A stretch of 64,000 bases of DNA from JAFALK01 sp042701975. GTDB lineage: Bacteria; Pseudomonadota; Gammaproteobacteria; Burkholderiales; Burkholderiaceae_C. Below, piece after piece: positions 56,746 to 64,000 of the stretch; the first letter of the stretch is position 1; every line of letters starts with the position of its first letter. Location of the stretch: the NCBI GenBank assembly GCA_042701975.1, contig CP170561.1, positions 558,001 to 622,000 on the forward strand, written 5' to 3'. The notes under the pieces were generated by a model, which saw nothing but the letters and a program-made list of their open reading frames with translations, searched no databases and had not been told where the DNA came from. The position numbers and the translations under genes are program-made.

Positions 56746-58293
56746 TTAACCCTGCGCTTTCTTCATCAGGCGGAGATTCACCAGCGACATCGTCGCCACC
56801 AGCAGGAAGATCAGCGTAGAGATCGCCGCGGCCAAGCCGTAGTCCGTGCCCGAATCGCGGAAGGCGATGCGGTAGGTGTACGAGACCAAGATGTCGGTCT
56901 GCCCTGCCGGGATCTTGGTGGAGAGGAAGTCGGGGCGGCCGTCAGTCAGCAGCGCGATCAGCACGAAGTTGTTGAAGTTGTAGGCAAACGCGCTGACCAG
57001 CAGCGGCGCCAGCGGCTTGATGATCAGCGGCGCGGTGATCTTGGCAAAGTTGGTCCAGGGGCCGGCGCCGGCCAGGGCCGAGGCTTCGTACAGATCGGAC
57101 GGGATGCTCTTGAGCAAGCCCGAGCACAGGATCATCACGTACGGATACCCGAGCCACACGTTGACGATCAAGAGCATGGTCTTGGCCAGCAGCGGGTCGG
57201 CGAACCAGGCGGGCTTGACGCCGAACACCGCGTTCAGGATGGCGTTGATCTCGCCGAAGTTCTGGTTGAACAGGCCCTTGAATACGAGGATGGAGATGAA
57301 GCCCGGCACCGCGTACGGCAGGAAGACCAGCGTGCGGTAGAGCGTGCGGCCGCGCAGGTCTTCCCAGTTCAAGAGCACGGCCAGCATCATGCCCAGCGCC
57401 GTGCAGCAGACGACCGTGATCAGCGCGAACATCACCGTCCACACGAAGATCGAGAGGAAGGGGCTGCGGAACTCGGCGTCCAGCACCATGCGGGCGTAGT
57501 TGCGCCAGCCCGCGTTGACCTTGAAGCCGGGCTGGAGGTGTTCGCCGTCGGTGCTTTCGAAGAAGCCTTCGCCGCGGTTGGGCTTGAAGTGCTTGCCGTC
57601 TTCCACGCGCAGCAGGCCGCCATCGGCCTCAGCCCGCCATTGCTCGCGCACCGGGCCGTATTCGCGCAGACCGAGATAACGCAGCGGTTCAGCGGCGCCC
57701 GCCACTTTCAGCGAGAGCTGCATCAGCGCCTCGCGATGCTCGATCACGGCCTTGAGCGAAAGCGCCGGCTGCAGGGGCGTGGAGCCCAGCGCTTCCATCT
57801 CGATCATGGCGGCCTTCTTCAAGGCCAGCGGCGGCGAGACCCAGCGAACGGCCGAGCTTTCGTCCTCACCTTCATGCAAGGCCAGGCGATAGGCCGCGCC
57901 GTCGGCATGCAGCGTGAAGCGCTGCACCTGCTCCAGCACCGGATCCACGCGATCCAGTAGCGTCGCACGCGCGCGGTCCTCGCTCAGCAAATGCGCCGAC
58001 GAATAGTTCGTGAACCCGATCTGCGCCGTGAACACCAGCGGAAAGGCGATGAACACCAGCATGCCCGCCACACCGGGGAAGAGATAACGGTAGGCGAACT
58101 GCTCGCTGAGCACATACACATAGAAGGCGGCGCCGAAGAGGACCAGCGCGCCCACGGCCCACGAGGTCTGGCCCGAGGTGTAGATCAGGAAGACGGTGTA
58201 GAGCGCGGCCAGTGCGGCCAGCCCGGTGATCGGCCAACGCAGCAGCCGCACGAGGCGCTCGAGCTTTGTCGCCGGCAAAGTGCTGTAGTTCAT
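56746..58293 (-). CDS. malF: Maltose/maltodextrin ABC transporter permease MalF-like
   Basis: 515 residues. Three N-terminal helices, then a large periplasmic P2 domain (about 110-280) as in E. coli MalF, then the core permease helices with EASALAGAGPWTNFAKITAP as the EAA loop and FNNFVLIALLTDGRPDFLST. P2 interacts with the maltose-binding protein in the E. coli system. A 16-bp gap separates it from malE. Confidence 0.94.
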   Translation of the reverse strand: MNYSTLPATKLERLVRLLRWPITGLAALAALYTVFLIYTSGQTSWAVGALVLFGAAFYVYVLSEQFAYRYLFPGVAGMLVFIAFPLVFTAQIGFTNYSSAHLLSEDRARATLLDRVDPVLEQVQRFTLHADGAAYRLALHEGEDESSAVRWVSPPLALKKAAMIEMEALGSTPLQPALSLKAVIEHREALMQLSLKVAGAAEPLRYLGLREYGPVREQWRAEADGGLLRVEDGKHFKPNRGEGFFESTDGEHLQPGFKVNAGWRNYARMVLDAEFRSPFLSIFVWTVMFALITVVCCTALGMMLAVLLNWEDLRGRTLYRTLVFLPYAVPGFISILVFKGLFNQNFGEINAILNAVFGVKPAWFADPLLAKTMLLIVNVWLGYPYVMILCSGLLKSIPSDLYEASALAGAGPWTNFAKITAPLIIKPLAPLLVSAFAYNFNNFVLIALLTDGRPDFLSTKIPAGQTDILVSYTYRIAFRDSGTDYGLAAAISTLIFLLVATMSLVNLRLMKKAQG

Positions 58294-58309
58294 GTTCTTC
58301 TTGTCTTAC

Positions 58310-59496
58310 TTACTGCTTGAGCAGCATGCGGCCAGCGGCGCCGTCGAGCGCGTCCTTGGGCGATTGCAGGCCATTGGTCACGGCCTCCAGCGCCGCATCC
58401 ATCGCGGTCCAGAAGCGGCCCACCTCGGGGATGTTCGGAATCGGCTCACCCGCGCGTGCATTGGCCATGCTGGCCTTGATCAGCGGGTTGACGGACAGCT
58501 CCGCATAGAAGGCCTTGTTGGCCGGCACGCCGATGGGCACGTCGGCGTCCAGCGTCTTCAGCGATTCGGGCTTCATCAGCTGGTTCTCGAGGAACTCGCG
58601 CGCGATGTCCTTTTGCTTGCTGGGCGCGGCGATCATGCAGCCGAGCACGCCGACAAAGCTCTTGCTGGGCTTGCCATTGATAACGGCCGGAATCGGCGCG
58701 ACGCCGAAGTCGATCTTGGCGCGGCGCGCGTTGTCCCAGGCCCAGGGGCCCGAGATCATCATCGCCACATTGCCACGCGCAAAGCCGGTTTCCATCTCGG
58801 CATAGCGCGCGCCGCGCGGCATGGTGCCGCCTTCGATCAGGCGCTTGATCATCTCGGCACCGGCCAGCGCGCCGGCGTTGTTCACGCCCACCTGGCGCGG
58901 ATCGAAGTCGCCCTGCGCGTCGCGGCCGAAGATCGAGCCGCCCGCGCCAGCCAGCATCGGCCAGGAGAAAAAGCTCTTGTTGTAATCCCAGAGCACGGCG
59001 TGCTTGCCTTGCTTCTGGAGCTGCTTGTCCAGCTCGATCAGCTCTTCCCAGCTGGCCGGCGGCTTGGGCACGAGGGCCTTGTTGTAGATGAGGCCCGTGG
59101 TCTCGATGGCGATCGGATAGCCCCAGACGCGGCCCTTGTAGGTGAAGGCGTTCCAGGCCTGCTCCTCGACCGAATCGCGCAGGCTCTTGCGCACAGCCAG
59201 TGGCGTGAGCAGGCCGGCCTTCACCCACTCGCCCACGCGGTCGTGCGGCCAGCAGAAGATGTCCGGGCCCTTGCCGGCGCCGGCAGCCTGCTGGAACTTG
59301 TCGGGTGCATCGACCGGATGCTCGACGACGACCTTCACGCCCGTTGCCTGCTCGAAGGCATTGCCCACTTTCTGCAGGCCGGTGTAGGCCTTGTCGGCGT
59401 TGATCCAGACGAGCAGCGTGTGCGACTTGGGCTCGGCGTGCGCAAGTGTGCTGGCGCCGAGGGCAGCCGCCGTCAGCGCCAGGGCCAGCACGCGCC

Positions 59497-59500
<4 letters not shown>
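58310..59500 (-). CDS. malE: Maltose/maltodextrin-binding periplasmic protein MalE-like
   Basis: 396 residues. Signal peptide MRRVLALALTAAALGASTLA with cleavage after AHA. The mature start LLVWINADKAYTGLQKVGNA, GPDIFCWPHDRVGEWVKAGLL, PIAIETTGLIYNKALVP and SGPWAWDNARRA correspond closely to E. coli MalE, including the aromatic sugar-stacking residues. ATG 59500 overlaps the malK stop by 4 bp (ATGA). Confidence 0.95.
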
Positions 59501-60606
<1,106 letters not shown>

Positions 60607-60633
60607 TGCCTGTCTCCGGATTTGCTTGGATTT

Positions 60634-60648
60634 TGTAGAGAATATACA
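60634..60648. promoter_or_regulatory. Imperfect HexR/RpiR-like operator 5 (malK promoter)
   Basis: TGTAG-AGAAT-ATACA; one arm base differs from CTACA. It overlaps the malK -10 box, the position expected for a repressor site. Confidence 0.45.
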
Positions 60649-60669
60649 TAGATTTAACAGCATGGCCAA
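60641..60669 (-). promoter_or_regulatory. Promoter of the malK-E-F-G-amylase operon
   Basis: On the minus strand -35 TTGGCC (60664-60669), a 17-base spacer and -10 TATATT (60641-60646). The transcript would start about 25-30 bases before GTG 60606. The operator-like TGTAT-ATTCT-CTACA lies across the -10. Confidence 0.55.
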
Positions 60670-60690
60670 GAGGGAAAACGCGCTCGTAAC

Positions 60691-60708
60691 TCGATTGTTT
60701 TCAATCGA
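60691..60708. promoter_or_regulatory. 18-bp inverted repeat in the malK-glgP control region
   Basis: TCGATTG-TTTT-CAATCGA, perfect 7-bp arms, midway between the malK promoter and the glgP operator. Different in sequence from the TGTAG...CTACA sites, so possibly the site of a second regulator, or a hairpin. Confidence 0.4.
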
Positions 60709-60743
60709 ATCAACAACTTGTGTTCAAATCCAAAAATCGAACA

Positions 60744-60758
60744 TGTAGTCAAACTACA
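60744..60758. promoter_or_regulatory. HexR/RpiR-like operator 6 (upstream of glgP)
   Basis: TGTAGT-CAA-ACTACA, perfect 6-bp arms, 38 bp before the chosen glgP start (and 2 bp before the alternative ATG 60761). It is 75 bp upstream of the malK -35, so it could serve both divergent units. Confidence 0.62.
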
Positions 60759-60796
60759 AAATGAGCATCTCGTTTCTGACCCGCAAAGGCTCGACC

Positions 60797-63244
<2,448 letters not shown>

Positions 63245-63246
63245 AC

Positions 63247-64000
63247 ATGGCGAGAAAGGCCCCGCTGTTTGCCGCGTCGGAGCTGGAGCAGCTCGCGCGC
63301 GGCGAACACCCGCGGCCCTACGAACTGCTGGGTGCGCACCTCGTCAGGGATGGCGTACGCTTCGCCGTCTGGGCGCCGAACGCCAAGCGCGTCAGCGTTG
63401 CTGGCGATTTCAACGCTTGGGACGGCCGCCGGCACCCGCTCGAACGCACAGGACCGATCTGGGCCGTCTTCGTGCCGGGTGTGAAGGCCGGCGCGATCTA
63501 CAAGTACGAGCTGGAGAACGCCGCCGGTGCGTTGCTGCCATTGAAGGCCGATCCTTACGCCTTTGCCGCCGAGATGCGGCCGGCCAATGCCAGCATCGTT
63601 GCGCCGCTGCCGCCCAAACGAACGCTGCCGGCTGCACGCGCAGCAGCCAACGAGCGCCACGCTGCCGTCAGCATCTACGAGGTGCATCCAGCCTCCTGGA
63701 AGAAGCCGGACGGGCGCTTTTGCAGCTGGGACGAACTCGCCGCCGAACTGCCGGGTTATGTCAGCGCACTGGGCTTCACTCACGTCGAGCTGATGCCCGT
63801 CTCCGAGCATCCCTTCGACGGTTCCTGGGGCTACCAGACGCTGGGCCTGTTCGCGCCCACCGCTCGCTTTGGCCCGCCCGAGGCTTTCGCACGTTTCGTC
63901 GATGCCTGCCATGCCGCGGGCCTCGGCTTGCTGCTCGACTGGGTGCCGGCGCACTTCCCCGTCGACGCCCACGGCCTCGCGCAGTTCGACGGCACGCCGC
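63247..64000 (+). CDS. glgB: 1,4-alpha-glucan branching enzyme, 5' part only
   Basis: The first 251 codons; the gene runs off the window end. An N-terminal CBM48 carbohydrate-binding domain (HPRPYELLGAHL, RFAVWAPNAKRVSVAGDFNA) leads into the GH13 barrel (YEVHPASWKKPDGRF, MPVSEHPFDGSWGYQTLGLF, LLLDWVPAHFPVDAHG). This is the GlgB order without the extra N1 domain of longer enzymes. It starts 2 bases after glgP, so the two are co-transcribed and presumably balanced in glycogen turnover. Confidence 0.94.
   Translation, partial: MARKAPLFAASELEQLARGEHPRPYELLGAHLVRDGVRFAVWAPNAKRVSVAGDFNAWDGRRHPLERTGPIWAVFVPGVKAGAIYKYELENAAGALLPLKADPYAFAAEMRPANASIVAPLPPKRTLPAARAAANERHAAVSIYEVHPASWKKPDGRFCSWDELAAELPGYVSALGFTHVELMPVSEHPFDGSWGYQTLGLFAPTARFGPPEAFARFVDACHAAGLGLLLDWVPAHFPVDAHGLAQFDGTP

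Overview
The window is high-GC, gene-dense DNA from a beta-proteobacterium. The set pgk / pyk-fba-purC / purE-purK-sua5, the run def-fmt with lysM-dprA-smg, the pairing of a LysR gene with a DUF2917 gene, a PPK2, a DUF1631 protein and a glucokinase fused to an RpiR regulator all point to Burkholderiales; the starch/maltodextrin locus suggests a Roseateles/Mitsuaria-like group, but that genus guess is inference. I see no rRNA, tRNA, insertion sequence, prophage or CRISPR array.

Layout. 1-11 kb: end of a polyphosphate kinase 2 gene, a PiT phosphate transporter, a SugE/Gdx exporter, a VapBC-type toxin-antitoxin pair with a 10-bp iterated upstream repeat, PepQ, two different 5-formyl-THF cyclo-ligase paralogues, TfoX-N and DUF2917 proteins, a LysR regulator, a soluble lytic transglycosylase and a GST. 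11-19 kb: cca, facing a tightly overlapping minus-strand run purE-purK-sua5-(lipoprotein)-tsaB-rimI-udg-midA-like that mixes purine synthesis, t6A tRNA modification, protein acetylation and DNA repair. 19-31 kb: a frameshifted thioredoxin/TPR gene (CnoX-like), a TPR-like orphan, purC, fba, pyk, maeB, an orphan pstS, and pgk with a hairpin just before its start codon. 31-45 kb: cell-envelope and translation housekeeping (GIN-domain protein, repeat lipoprotein, HtpX, Fmt, Def, LysM protein, DprA, Smg, a glycosyltransferase, DUF1631, SecF-SecD-YajC).

45-64 kb is the most interesting part: a maltodextrin/glycogen locus. A glucokinase-RpiR fusion whose kinase half has lost several ATP-site residues faces an intact stand-alone glucokinase. 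Next come a TonB-dependent receptor, a flavin-dependent halogenase homologue, an antiporter, a periplasmic GH13 alpha-amylase, a MalEFGK-type ABC transporter, glycogen phosphorylase and the start of the branching enzyme. A palindrome TGTAG-N5-CTACA occurs in each of the three control regions of this locus (four good and two imperfect copies) and I did not notice it elsewhere in the window. My model is that the RpiR fusion protein is a glucose-sensing regulator (a pseudokinase sensor fused to a DNA-binding domain) that coordinates uptake across the outer membrane (receptor), periplasmic cleavage (amylase), import (MalEFGK), phosphorolysis (GlgP) and phosphorylation (glucokinase).

A second window-wide pattern is that five genes on the plus strand lack a Shine-Dalgarno sequence but carry a TAnnnT hexamer exactly six bases before ATG, as expected for leaderless transcripts.
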